Source: Acidobacteriota bacterium
Lineage (GTDB): Bacteria > Acidobacteriota > Terriglobia > Acidiferrales > UBA7541
NCBI GenBank assembly: GCA_016179005.1
Contig: JACOSF010000075.1
Coordinates: 1 to 8,616 of the forward strand
Length of the DNA stretch: 8,616 nucleotides
Direction of reading: 5' to 3'
Shown here: positions 1 through 5,022 of the stretch, piece by piece
How positions within the stretch are numbered: the first letter of the stretch is position 1
Layout: each line of letters begins with the position of its first letter
Notes under the pieces: generated by a model
Database searches by the model: none
Told to the model about the DNA's origin: nothing
What the model saw: the letters and a program-made list of their open reading frames with translations, nothing else
Translations under genes and position numbers: made by a program

Positions 1-59
1 ACCAGGCCAGCGGCAGCACCCACCAGGAATCCAAGAAAACGCGGAAATGAAGCACGCAT
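1..59 (-). CDS. N-terminus of a divergent membrane or secreted protein (partial)
   Basis: An ATG at 59-57 on the minus strand opens a frame that runs off the window after 19 codons, reading MRASFPRFLGFLVGAAAGL. An AGAGGG Shine-Dalgarno-like stretch lies five bases upstream of the ATG. The peptide has a basic start followed by an uninterrupted hydrophobic, Ala/Gly-rich stretch, which fits a signal peptide or first transmembrane helix. The gene diverges from efp and would share the 60-190 intergenic region with it. Too little is present to name a family. The support is the well-placed ribosome site and the membrane-like composition; a chance frame cannot be excluded. Confidence 0.5.
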   Translation of the reverse strand, partial: MRASFPRFLGFLVGAAAGL

Positions 60-73
60 GGCGACCCTCTAGT

Positions 74-103
74 TTGACCAATTCCGCGGCCCGCGGCTAT
101 AAT
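74..103 (+). promoter_or_regulatory. Sigma-70-type promoter of efp
   Basis: TTGACC at 74-79 and a perfect TATAAT at 98-103 are separated by 18 bases, close to the housekeeping consensus. Initiation would fall near position 110, giving a leader of about 80 nt before the efp ATG at 191. It lies just upstream of the divergent minus-strand start at 59, so the region may serve both directions. Confidence 0.7.
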
Positions 104-190
104 GTTTTTTGGCGATTTGGTGTACTCTGCACCGCGTCCAGCCTCCGACCGCAGGTCCGCGAGGGAACCCCGCAGCAGAACGAGGAAGCG

Positions 191-754
191 ATGACGGTCA
201 AAGCAACACAATTGCGCCCTGGAATGGTGATCCGCCATGAGGGCGAGCTGTACACGGTTTTCAGCGTGGACCACCGCACGCCTGGCAACAAGCGCGGCTC
301 GATGCAAACCCGCATGCGCAGCCTGCGCACAGGCTCAATGGTAGACTGCCGGTTTCGCGCCGAGGAATTTGTTGAGCGCGCGGTACTCGACGAAATCGAA
401 TTCGAGTTCCTATACGCCGAAGGCGTCAACTATCATTTCATGAACACGGAAAACTACGATCAGATCAGCCTGAGCCACGACATTCTTGGCGACGCGGTGG
501 ACTACCTAGTTCCCAATATTCGCCTGGATGTGGAGTATTACGAGGGCAAGCCCATCGGCGTGGTTCTGCCGGACACGGTGGACATGAAGGTGGTGGAAAC
601 CGAGCCGGGCATCAAGAGCGCCACGGCCAGCTCGGTGACGAAGTCAGCCAAGCTCGAAACGGGCCTCGTGATCCAGGTGCCGCCATTCATCGATGCCGGC
701 GAGAAAGTAAAAGTGGATACCACCGAGGGGCGCTACATCCAGCGGGCGCAGTAA
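191..754 (+). CDS. efp: Elongation factor P with a non-canonical loop tip
   Basis: EF-P binds the ribosome between the P and E sites and relieves stalling at consecutive prolines. The 187-residue length is normal for the family. All three domains are visible: an N-terminal KOW-like domain (about 1-65), a first OB domain (about 66-127) and a C-terminal OB domain with the family signature around VPPFIDAGEKVKVDT. The start is placed at ATG 191, not at the in-frame ATG at 47, because the family begins with a sequence like MTVKATQLRPGM and GAGGAA lies just before it; an ATG at 47 would also precede the promoter. The loop that reaches the P-site tRNA reads TPGNKRGS. Aligned without gaps to E. coli PGKGQ, the residue normally modified (Lys34) is Asn33, with a Lys immediately after it. 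The gene converges with the REC-PilZ gene, only 5 nt apart. Confidence 0.96.
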   Translation: MTVKATQLRPGMVIRHEGELYTVFSVDHRTPGNKRGSMQTRMRSLRTGSMVDCRFRAEEFVERAVLDEIEFEFLYAEGVNYHFMNTENYDQISLSHDILGDAVDYLVPNIRLDVEYYEGKPIGVVLPDTVDMKVVETEPGIKSATASSVTKSAKLETGLVIQVPPFIDAGEKVKVDTTEGRYIQRAQ

Positions 755-759
755 CTCCG

Positions 760-1470
760 CTACTTCTTCGTCTCCGGCACTTCGACGGAGGTGAGGATCA
801 GCGGCAACAGGAATTCCTGCAAGCGCTCGCTTTCCTCCAAACTCACCGTTTCCAGTTCAATCCCCATGCAATCTTCGCCGATCAGCCGCGCCACTTTTCC
901 GCCGGCGTGCAGCGGCGCTGCGCCGGGCTTCAGCTGCACGGTGACGCCAACGCGCGTGCCGATCGGAAACGCTGCGTCCGTCTGTACCAGCATTCCGTTC
1001 AGGCTCATGTCCAGCGTCCAGCCCTCGATGCGCGAGCCGCGGGACTCCACAGTGGCCTTGCAGCGCACGTTCACGCGCTGGAAGCGCCGCCGCTCGTGCT
1101 GGATGGAGCCCTGCGTCACGCGCAGAATGCGCATCAGCCGCCGGCGATCCAGCGGCTTGTAGAGAAAGAAATTGGCGCCCGCCTGGAATGCACGCGCCTG
1201 CAACGCCGGGTCGGCGTCGCCGCTGATCATGACGATGGGCGTTTTCTGATTGAAGCCGGAGGCGCGCGCCCGTCCAGCCAGCTCGATTCCATCCGGCGAC
1301 GGCATCCTGATGTCGAGGAAAATAGCGTCGAACTTCTCCCGTACCAGGTGGCCGGCGGCCTGCTGGCTATTCGTCAACCCCAGCGCATCCATTCCCGCGG
1401 AGTACAGCACGGACTGTAACAACTCGCAAATCTCCGGCGAATCATCGACGACGAGAACTCTTCGGCTCAC
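760..1470 (-). CDS. REC-PilZ response regulator (c-di-GMP receptor type)
   Basis: This 236-residue protein has an N-terminal receiver domain (about 4-120) and a C-terminal PilZ domain (about 125-225). Receiver residues are intact: acidic pair D9/D10, phosphoacceptor D53 in FLDIRMP, S83 and K105 in YKP. The PilZ part has both c-di-GMP binding motifs: RRFQR at 128-132 (RxxxR) and DMSLNG at 154-159 (DxSxxG). It is therefore expected to be a cytoplasmic effector that senses phosphorylation and c-di-GMP together; the output partner is unknown. The start is taken as GTG 1470, because a GGAGGT ribosome site sits 8 bases upstream. The TTG at 1485 would lie within and before that site. A stop codon of an upstream short frame (TAA, 1474-1472) falls between the ribosome site and the GTG, suggesting translational coupling. 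It is the last gene of the minus-strand regulator cluster. Confidence 0.93.
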   Translation of the reverse strand: MSRRVLVVDDSPEICELLQSVLYSAGMDALGLTNSQQAAGHLVREKFDAIFLDIRMPSPDGIELAGRARASGFNQKTPIVMISGDADPALQARAFQAGANFFLYKPLDRRRLMRILRVTQGSIQHERRRFQRVNVRCKATVESRGSRIEGWTLDMSLNGMLVQTDAAFPIGTRVGVTVQLKPGAAPLHAGGKVARLIGEDCMGIELETVSLEESERLQEFLLPLILTSVEVPETKK

Positions 1471-1471
1471 G

Positions 1472-1672
1472 TTAAATACCTCCAACAGCGCACTCGTTCC
1501 CTTCCGCGTCCATTCTCAGGTGTAGGGTAACACCAATCGTGCATTGAAGCGCCTCCACTGGCCGGCCATCGCGATACCAGGCTTTCGTCGCCCCCCCCTC
1601 GAAATTCAGGATGCCCTTGCGGTCCGACGCAGTCCGTCGCTTTTCTGGCGTGCGCGGTCAACGCGATGGCAT
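1472..1672 (-). pseudogene. Short open frame coupled to the REC-PilZ gene, possibly interrupted by TGA
   Basis: A minus-strand frame is open for 61 codons from 1657 to a TAA at 1474-1472, directly before the REC-PilZ GTG. It reads like real protein (for example KGILNFEGGATKAWYRDG and GRPVEALQCTIGV). It has no ATG, GTG or TTG near its open beginning. The same frame does have an ATG at 1672-1670, preceded by GGAGGG at 1689-1684, but codon 5 is TGA (1660-1658). It could be a small gene broken by a nonsense change, a gene using a later or unusual start, or a remnant. It contains a run of eight G on this strand (1591-1598), where length errors or slippage could shift the frame. I do not recognise the family and assign no function. 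The alternative 64-codon frame over the same bases (1467-1661) has less protein-like composition. Confidence 0.3.
1478..1483 (-). promoter_or_regulatory. Ribosome binding site that sets the REC-PilZ start
   Basis: GGAGGT lies 8 bases upstream of GTG 1470 and decides that start over the TTG at 1485. It also lies inside the last codons of the preceding short frame, whose TAA ends two bases before the GTG. Confidence 0.7.
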
Positions 1673-1723
1673 TCCCCCAAAAACCCTCCGCACTGAATCA
1701 GGACGCAGCGAGTTCGGCCTTGT

Positions 1724-2080
1724 TCACCCAACGATCCAGGCAGGCAGCAGCTTGAAGTCCATCGGCTTGGGAATATATTCACTGCATCCCGCCCGAAGAA
1801 TCAGCTCGCGTTCTGCGATCATGGCGTGCGCTGTGACGGCAATAACCGGGGTGCACACCAGCGGCACCTTCCGCCGCATCCACGCGGCCAGATCCAAGCC
1901 ACTCTGTCCGCCGAGACCCACATCGAGGAGGACCACATCTGGTACGGCCTGCAAAAGGGCGGCCCGCGCCGATATCAGGTCGCTCGCGGCTTGCACTTCA
2001 AAGCCTTCCTGCATGAGCCAGTCGAGCATCGTTTCGCGGCTGGCCGCATCGTCTTCCACCAGCAGAACCCGCCTTTTCAT
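1724..2080 (-). CDS. Single-domain receiver (REC, CheY-like) protein
   Basis: The 118-residue product is a receiver domain with no output domain. It shows the acidic pair D10/D11 (VEDD), phosphoacceptor D53 (LLDVGLGG), T83 in AVTAH and K105 in PKPMD. Such proteins act as phosphoryl shuttles or by binding a partner. AGGAG lies 8 bases before ATG 2080. The start overlaps the stop of a preceding short frame in an ATGA arrangement, implying coupled translation. The C-terminus is short for a REC fold: after K105-P106 only 12 residues follow, ending PAWIVG. A one-base shift near 1735-1750 would continue as CLDRWVNKAELAAS and stop at 1698, giving a full alpha-5 helix and about 127 residues. The present end may therefore be a frameshift, natural or from sequencing. 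Confidence 0.88.
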   Translation of the reverse strand: MKRRVLLVEDDAASRETMLDWLMQEGFEVQAASDLISARAALLQAVPDVVLLDVGLGGQSGLDLAAWMRRKVPLVCTPVIAVTAHAMIAERELILRAGCSEYIPKPMDFKLLPAWIVG

Positions 2081-2220
2081 GCACCCAGCTCCTGTTCCGA
2101 ATTCAAGACGCAGCGGAGCGGATCGAGCTGAAGTCCCGCGATGTTGCTCCGCAAAAATGCCGTCTCCTGCACGGTGAGGTCCTTGCCCGAATTGAGCGGC
2201 ACGGGATCGGATAGCAACAA
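2077..2220 (-). CDS. Small unidentified ORF overlapping the REC start
   Basis: A short minus-strand frame ends with a TGA at 2079-2077 that overlaps the ATG of the REC gene (ATGA). It is open for 63 codons back to 2268. The preceding stop in this frame is the TGA that ends the HD-GYP gene, so the small frame continues in phase with that gene. The likeliest start is TTG 2220, with GGAG about 11 bases upstream, giving 47 residues beginning MLLSDPVPLNSGKDL. The middle (LTVQETAFLRSNIAGLQLDP) has the spacing of an amphipathic helix, and composition resembles a soluble protein. No family is recognised. The stop/start overlap and in-phase position support a real translated element, but the weak start leaves open that it is a remnant of a longer gene. 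Confidence 0.45.
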   Translation of the reverse strand: MLLSDPVPLNSGKDLTVQETAFLRSNIAGLQLDPLRCVLNSEQELGA

Positions 2221-2268
2221 TAAGTCTCTTTCTCCGTCGGCTCTGTGAGGCAGCGCTCTCCCAGGTTG

Positions 2269-3306
2269 TCAGTTCCTGGTGGCCGGAATCGTTCGTATGC
2301 GATCGCCCTCTTCAACCGCAGCGGCGCCATCCGCCGAGCGCGGTTTACCTCCCATCAGCACTTCAAAGTTGTCCAGCAACTCCGCGTCCCACCAGCCGCG
2401 TTCTGTTTCTTCGCGCATAGTGCGAAAGGCTGCTTCGGGCGAGAGGGCCCGGCGGTAGGGCCGGTCGGTGGTCAACGCATCGTAGATGTCCACGATGGTC
2501 ATCACGCGAACGGTGATGGGAATTTGCGCGCCTTTCAACCCGTCCGGGTAGCCGCTGCCGTCCATCTTTTCGTGGTGGTGGCGGATGATGGGCAGGACGT
2601 CGCGGAAGGAGCGCAGCGGCGCGCAGATGCGCTCGCCGACGATGGTGTGCTGCTCCATGATCCGGCGCTCGTCCGGCGTGAGCCGGCCTTCCTTCAGGAG
2701 GATCTGCTCGGGCACGGCTACTTTGCCGATGTCATGGACGACGCCGGCTCGGCGCAGCGCAACTTTCTCCACTTCGGAGAGGCCCAACTGCGTGGCCAGC
2801 GCCACGGAATACTTGGAGAGCCGGTCGCAGTGCCCGCTGGTATAGGGGTCTTTGCCCTCGATGCTGAGCGCAAGGCTGAAGAGCACGGTCTCCGCGTTTT
2901 CCAGCTCGTCGGTGAAATGCCTGAGCTTCAGCAGCGACCGCACGCGCGCCAGCAACTCCTCCTTGCGCACCGGCTTGCTCAGGAAATCGTCGGCGCCGCA
3001 CTCGATGCCCTGGACGCGGTCCTCGACGTTGGAAAGACCGGTGACCAGCACCACCGGCATGAGACGGGTGGCCGGATCAGCCTTGGCGGCGCGGCAAACG
3101 GAATACCCCGTGCGCCGCGGCATCATCACGTCGAGCAGCGCGAGATCCACCGCCTGGTGGCGCATGAATTCCAATGCTTCTTCGCCGTCTTCGACGCAGG
3201 AGACCTTGTAGCCGAAAGGTCTCAGCAGGTCGCAAAGCAGTTCGCGGTTGGCTTCGCTATCGTCCGCCACAAGAATGTGGGGAGGCCGTGCATTGGGGTC
3301 GGGCAT
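2269..3306 (-). CDS. REC-HD-GYP response regulator (c-di-GMP phosphodiesterase type)
   Basis: This 345-residue cytoplasmic protein joins a receiver domain (about 10-128) to an HD-GYP domain (about 135-320). HD-GYP enzymes hydrolyse cyclic di-GMP, finally to GMP, in a metal-dependent reaction. Receiver residues are D15/D16, phosphoacceptor D59 (LLDVMMP), T89 and K111 (SKP). The catalytic motifs are complete: YTSGHCDR at 155-162, HDIGK at 191-195, MEQH at 217-220, HHHEKMDGSGYP at 243-254, and VDIYDALTTDRPYR at 272-285. The start is placed at ATG 3306, matching the usual short lead before the first receiver strand, with AAGGA and GAGG stretches upstream. An in-frame codon at 3399 would add a 31-residue Cys/Pro-rich extension unlike the family. 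It is the first gene of the minus-strand cluster and has a long leader with paired repeats. Confidence 0.95.
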   Translation of the reverse strand: MPDPNARPPHILVADDSEANRELLCDLLRPFGYKVSCVEDGEEALEFMRHQAVDLALLDVMMPRRTGYSVCRAAKADPATRLMPVVLVTGLSNVEDRVQGIECGADDFLSKPVRKEELLARVRSLLKLRHFTDELENAETVLFSLALSIEGKDPYTSGHCDRLSKYSVALATQLGLSEVEKVALRRAGVVHDIGKVAVPEQILLKEGRLTPDERRIMEQHTIVGERICAPLRSFRDVLPIIRHHHEKMDGSGYPDGLKGAQIPITVRVMTIVDIYDALTTDRPYRRALSPEAAFRTMREETERGWWDAELLDNFEVLMGGKPRSADGAAAVEEGDRIRTIPATRN

Positions 3307-3402
3307 GGGGTGCCTCGATTCCTTTTTGCCGGGTAAAGGGGCTCGGAAAGCCGCAGGACAGGGACACGTGCGCGAAGAATCTTCACCCCAAGCGGACAAT
3401 CC

Positions 3403-3439
3403 AAGCGGTGCTTAGTGCTCGAAAGGGGGAAGCACTAAC
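3403..3439 (-). repeat. 37-nt hairpin repeat, copy B, in the HD-GYP leader
   Basis: This copy matches copy A (3470-3506) at 33 of 37 positions in the same orientation. It contains a perfect 8-bp dyad: TTAGTGCT at 3412-3419 and AGCACTAA at 3431-3438 around an 11-base purine-rich loop (plus-strand view). It lies about 100 nt before the HD-GYP ATG. It could be an operator for a dimeric DNA-binding protein or an RNA hairpin; the sequence alone does not decide. Confidence 0.6.
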
Positions 3440-3469
3440 CGGCGAAAAAATCAATCTGCGCTTCCTCGA

Positions 3470-3506
3470 AAGCGGTGCCTAGTCTTCGAAAGGGGGAAGC
3501 GCTAAC
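3470..3506 (-). repeat. 37-nt hairpin repeat, copy A, near the putative HD-GYP promoter
   Basis: This is the direct repeat of 3403-3439, offset by 67 bases. The central block CGAAAGGGGGAAGC is identical, while the left arm differs (CTAGTCTT against TTAGTGCT). The dyad here is therefore imperfect, with two 3-bp stems flanking a small internal loop. It starts just downstream of the putative -10 region, so it would cover the transcription start if that promoter is real. Confidence 0.6.
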
Positions 3507-3509
3507 GGA

Positions 3510-3538
3510 TGATTAGCAAATATATGGCAAAGTGTCAA
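3510..3538 (-). promoter_or_regulatory. Putative promoter of the HD-GYP cluster
   Basis: On the minus strand TTGACA (3538-3533) is a perfect -35 match. Possible -10 elements are TAATCA (3515-3510, 17-base spacing) or GCTAAT (3517-3512, 15-base spacing), both weak. The surroundings are the most AT-rich of the window, as expected for a promoter. Transcription from here would give a leader of about 200 nt carrying both 37-nt repeats. The weak -10 limits confidence. Confidence 0.4.
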
Positions 3539-3570
3539 ATAAATCTTAGTGGTGTGGGGAGTTGTCAGAT

Positions 3571-4875
3571 CTACGCGCTTCCAAAAACTCGCCGGAAGAG
3601 TGCATCCACATGGCCGAGCTGTCGCTGCAAATCAAACGTGCGCGCCAGCGCGGCGGCGTCGAGGAATTGTGTGACGCGCGGATCGGCGGCCACACGCTCG
3701 CGGAAACTGGTTTCCGTCTGCCAGGCGGCCATGGCGTGTTCCTGCACGCACTGGTATGCTTCCTCGCGCGACATCCCCTTTTCCACCAGGTCCTGCAAGA
3801 GTTGGCCGCTGAAGATGAGTCCCTGCGTGGCCTCGAGGTTGCGCGACATGCGCTCCGGGAAAACGCGCATCTCGCCGACAATCGTCGCCATGCGCGCAAG
3901 CATGTAGTCCACGAGGATCGTTGAATCCGGCAGGATGATGCGCTCGACCGAGCTGTGCGAGATGTCCCGCTCGTGCCACAGCGCGACGTTTTCCAGCGCG
4001 GCCTGCGCGTTGGCCCGCACCACCCGCGCCAGCCCGCACACTTGTTCGCAGCCCACCGGGTTGCGCTTGTGCGGCATGGCCGAGCTGCCGCGCTGCTCGC
4101 CACCGAATGGCTCTTCGGCTTCGCGTACCTCGGTACGTTGCAGGTGGCGGATTTCCAGCGCAATTTTTTCGAGCGATGCGGCCAGGAGCGCCAGAGTGGA
4201 AACGTAGTGCGCGTGGCGGTCGCGCTGCAGCACCTGCGAAGAAATCGGCGCCACTTCCAGCCCGAGTCTCTTGCAGATTTGCTCTTCGACGTCGGGCCCT
4301 AGATGCGAGCAGTTCCCTACTGCGCCGGAGATCTTTCCCACCACCATCTGCCGCGCGGCATCGCGGAAGCGCTCCAGGTTGCGGCGGTTTTCCGCGTACC
4401 AGATGGCCAGCTTCAGGCCAAACGTGATGGGCTCGGCATGCACGCCGTGCGTGCGGCCGATCTGCGGCGTATCCTTGAACTCCACCGCGCGGCGCTGGAG
4501 CACTTCGCCGAAGCCTTCCAGACCCTTCTGGATGAGTCCGGACGCCTCGCGGACCTGCAGGGCCTGCGCCGTATCTACCACGTCGTTGGACGTGAGGCCG
4601 TAGTGCAGCCAGCGCGCGGCCTCGGGGTCGCCCACCGATTCGCCCACCTGCATGGTGAAGGCGATCACGTCGTGCTTGACACGCGCTTCCAACTCGTTGA
4701 TGCGTGCGACGTCCACCTTGGCGCGGCTGCGCAGGGCGGCCGCGGCGCCGCGCGGCACCTGGCTCAGATCGGCCAACGTTTCGGTTGCGGCCAGTTCGAC
4801 TTCCAGCCATTTGGCGTGCTTGTTCTCGTCGCTCCAGACGCGACCCATCTCCGGGCGTGTGTATCGCGGTATCAA
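3571..4875 (-). CDS. purB: Adenylosuccinate lyase
   Basis: PurB catalyses two beta-eliminations of fumarate in purine synthesis: SAICAR to AICAR and adenylosuccinate to AMP. It belongs to the fumarase/aspartase superfamily and is a homotetramer. The 434-residue product has the usual N-terminus IPRYTRPEMGRVWS. H68 lies in VKHDV, the catalytic histidine H143 in GRTHGVHAEP, and the superfamily signature GSSAMPHKRNP at 263-273 includes the flexible-loop catalytic serine. The start is set at TTG 4875, giving MIPRYTRPEM as in relatives, with GAGGAG six bases upstream. An in-frame extension to 5001 would run through a REP-like element and add 42 residues absent from the family. The gene appears complete. 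No other purine gene is present; the cluster downstream is separated by a 264-nt gap. Confidence 0.96.
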   Translation of the reverse strand: MIPRYTRPEMGRVWSDENKHAKWLEVELAATETLADLSQVPRGAAAALRSRAKVDVARINELEARVKHDVIAFTMQVGESVGDPEAARWLHYGLTSNDVVDTAQALQVREASGLIQKGLEGFGEVLQRRAVEFKDTPQIGRTHGVHAEPITFGLKLAIWYAENRRNLERFRDAARQMVVGKISGAVGNCSHLGPDVEEQICKRLGLEVAPISSQVLQRDRHAHYVSTLALLAASLEKIALEIRHLQRTEVREAEEPFGGEQRGSSAMPHKRNPVGCEQVCGLARVVRANAQAALENVALWHERDISHSSVERIILPDSTILVDYMLARMATIVGEMRVFPERMSRNLEATQGLIFSGQLLQDLVEKGMSREEAYQCVQEHAMAAWQTETSFRERVAADPRVTQFLDAAALARTFDLQRQLGHVDALFRRVFGSA

Positions 4876-4881
4876 GTGTGA

Positions 4882-4887
4882 CTCCTC
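4882..4887 (-). promoter_or_regulatory. Ribosome binding site that sets the purB TTG start
   Basis: GAGGAG is followed by six bases and then TTG 4875. Its placement supports the non-ATG start over the upstream in-frame extension. Confidence 0.65.
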
Positions 4888-4924
4888 GGAAACCGGGCAA
4901 TCGGCGGGGATAATTCCCTGTCCC

Positions 4925-4930
4925 ATCATA
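4925..4930 (-). promoter_or_regulatory. Possible -10 element for purB
   Basis: TATGAT on the minus strand matches the -10 consensus at five of six positions and would give a leader of about 40 nt for purB. No convincing -35 element lies at the right distance; the REP-like element begins about 19 bases upstream. Confidence 0.3.
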
Positions 4931-4948
4931 CCTGATTTTGAGTGCGTC

Positions 4949-5022
4949 GGTAGCACTGGCTTACAGCTTGTGCCTGCGCGGTCCGGCGCTGGGCACAGCA
5001 CAGGTTGAAAGCCTGTGCTACC
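4949..5022. repeat. REPIN-like pair of inverted REP hairpins
   Basis: Two related 25-nt hairpin units face each other: 4949-4973 (minus orientation) and 4998-5022 (plus orientation). Read 5' to 3' they agree at 21 of 25 positions, and both end in GTGCTACC, so the outer ends form an 8-bp inverted repeat. The right unit has a perfect 7-bp stem (GCACAGG/CCTGTGC). The last base of the right unit is shared with the stop codon of the outer-membrane gene. The pair lies between that gene and purB and could act as a transcription barrier. A third related unit is at 8321-8345. Short dispersed REP doublets of this kind are usually moved by a distant RAYT transposase; none is encoded here. Confidence 0.65.

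Noticed and set aside
47..190. N-terminal extension of EF-P from the ATG at 47
   Set aside because: It would precede the promoter at 74-103 and add 48 residues absent from the family. ATG 191 has a ribosome site and the family N-terminus.
2245..3336. 363-codon plus-strand frame opposite the HD-GYP gene
   Set aside because: It is antisense to a gene with complete family motifs. Its composition (rich in Arg, Ala, His, Val) is typical of a reverse-phase shadow in GC-rich DNA, and there is no ribosome site.
3403..3506. CRISPR array
   Set aside because: Only two imperfect repeats with one 30-nt spacer-like gap, no cas genes, and the repeats sit in a gene leader.
3632..4900. 422-codon minus-strand frame overlapping purB
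   Set aside because: Same strand but another phase of purB. Arg/Gly/Ala-rich with no recognisable fold, explained by GC-rich third positions of purB.
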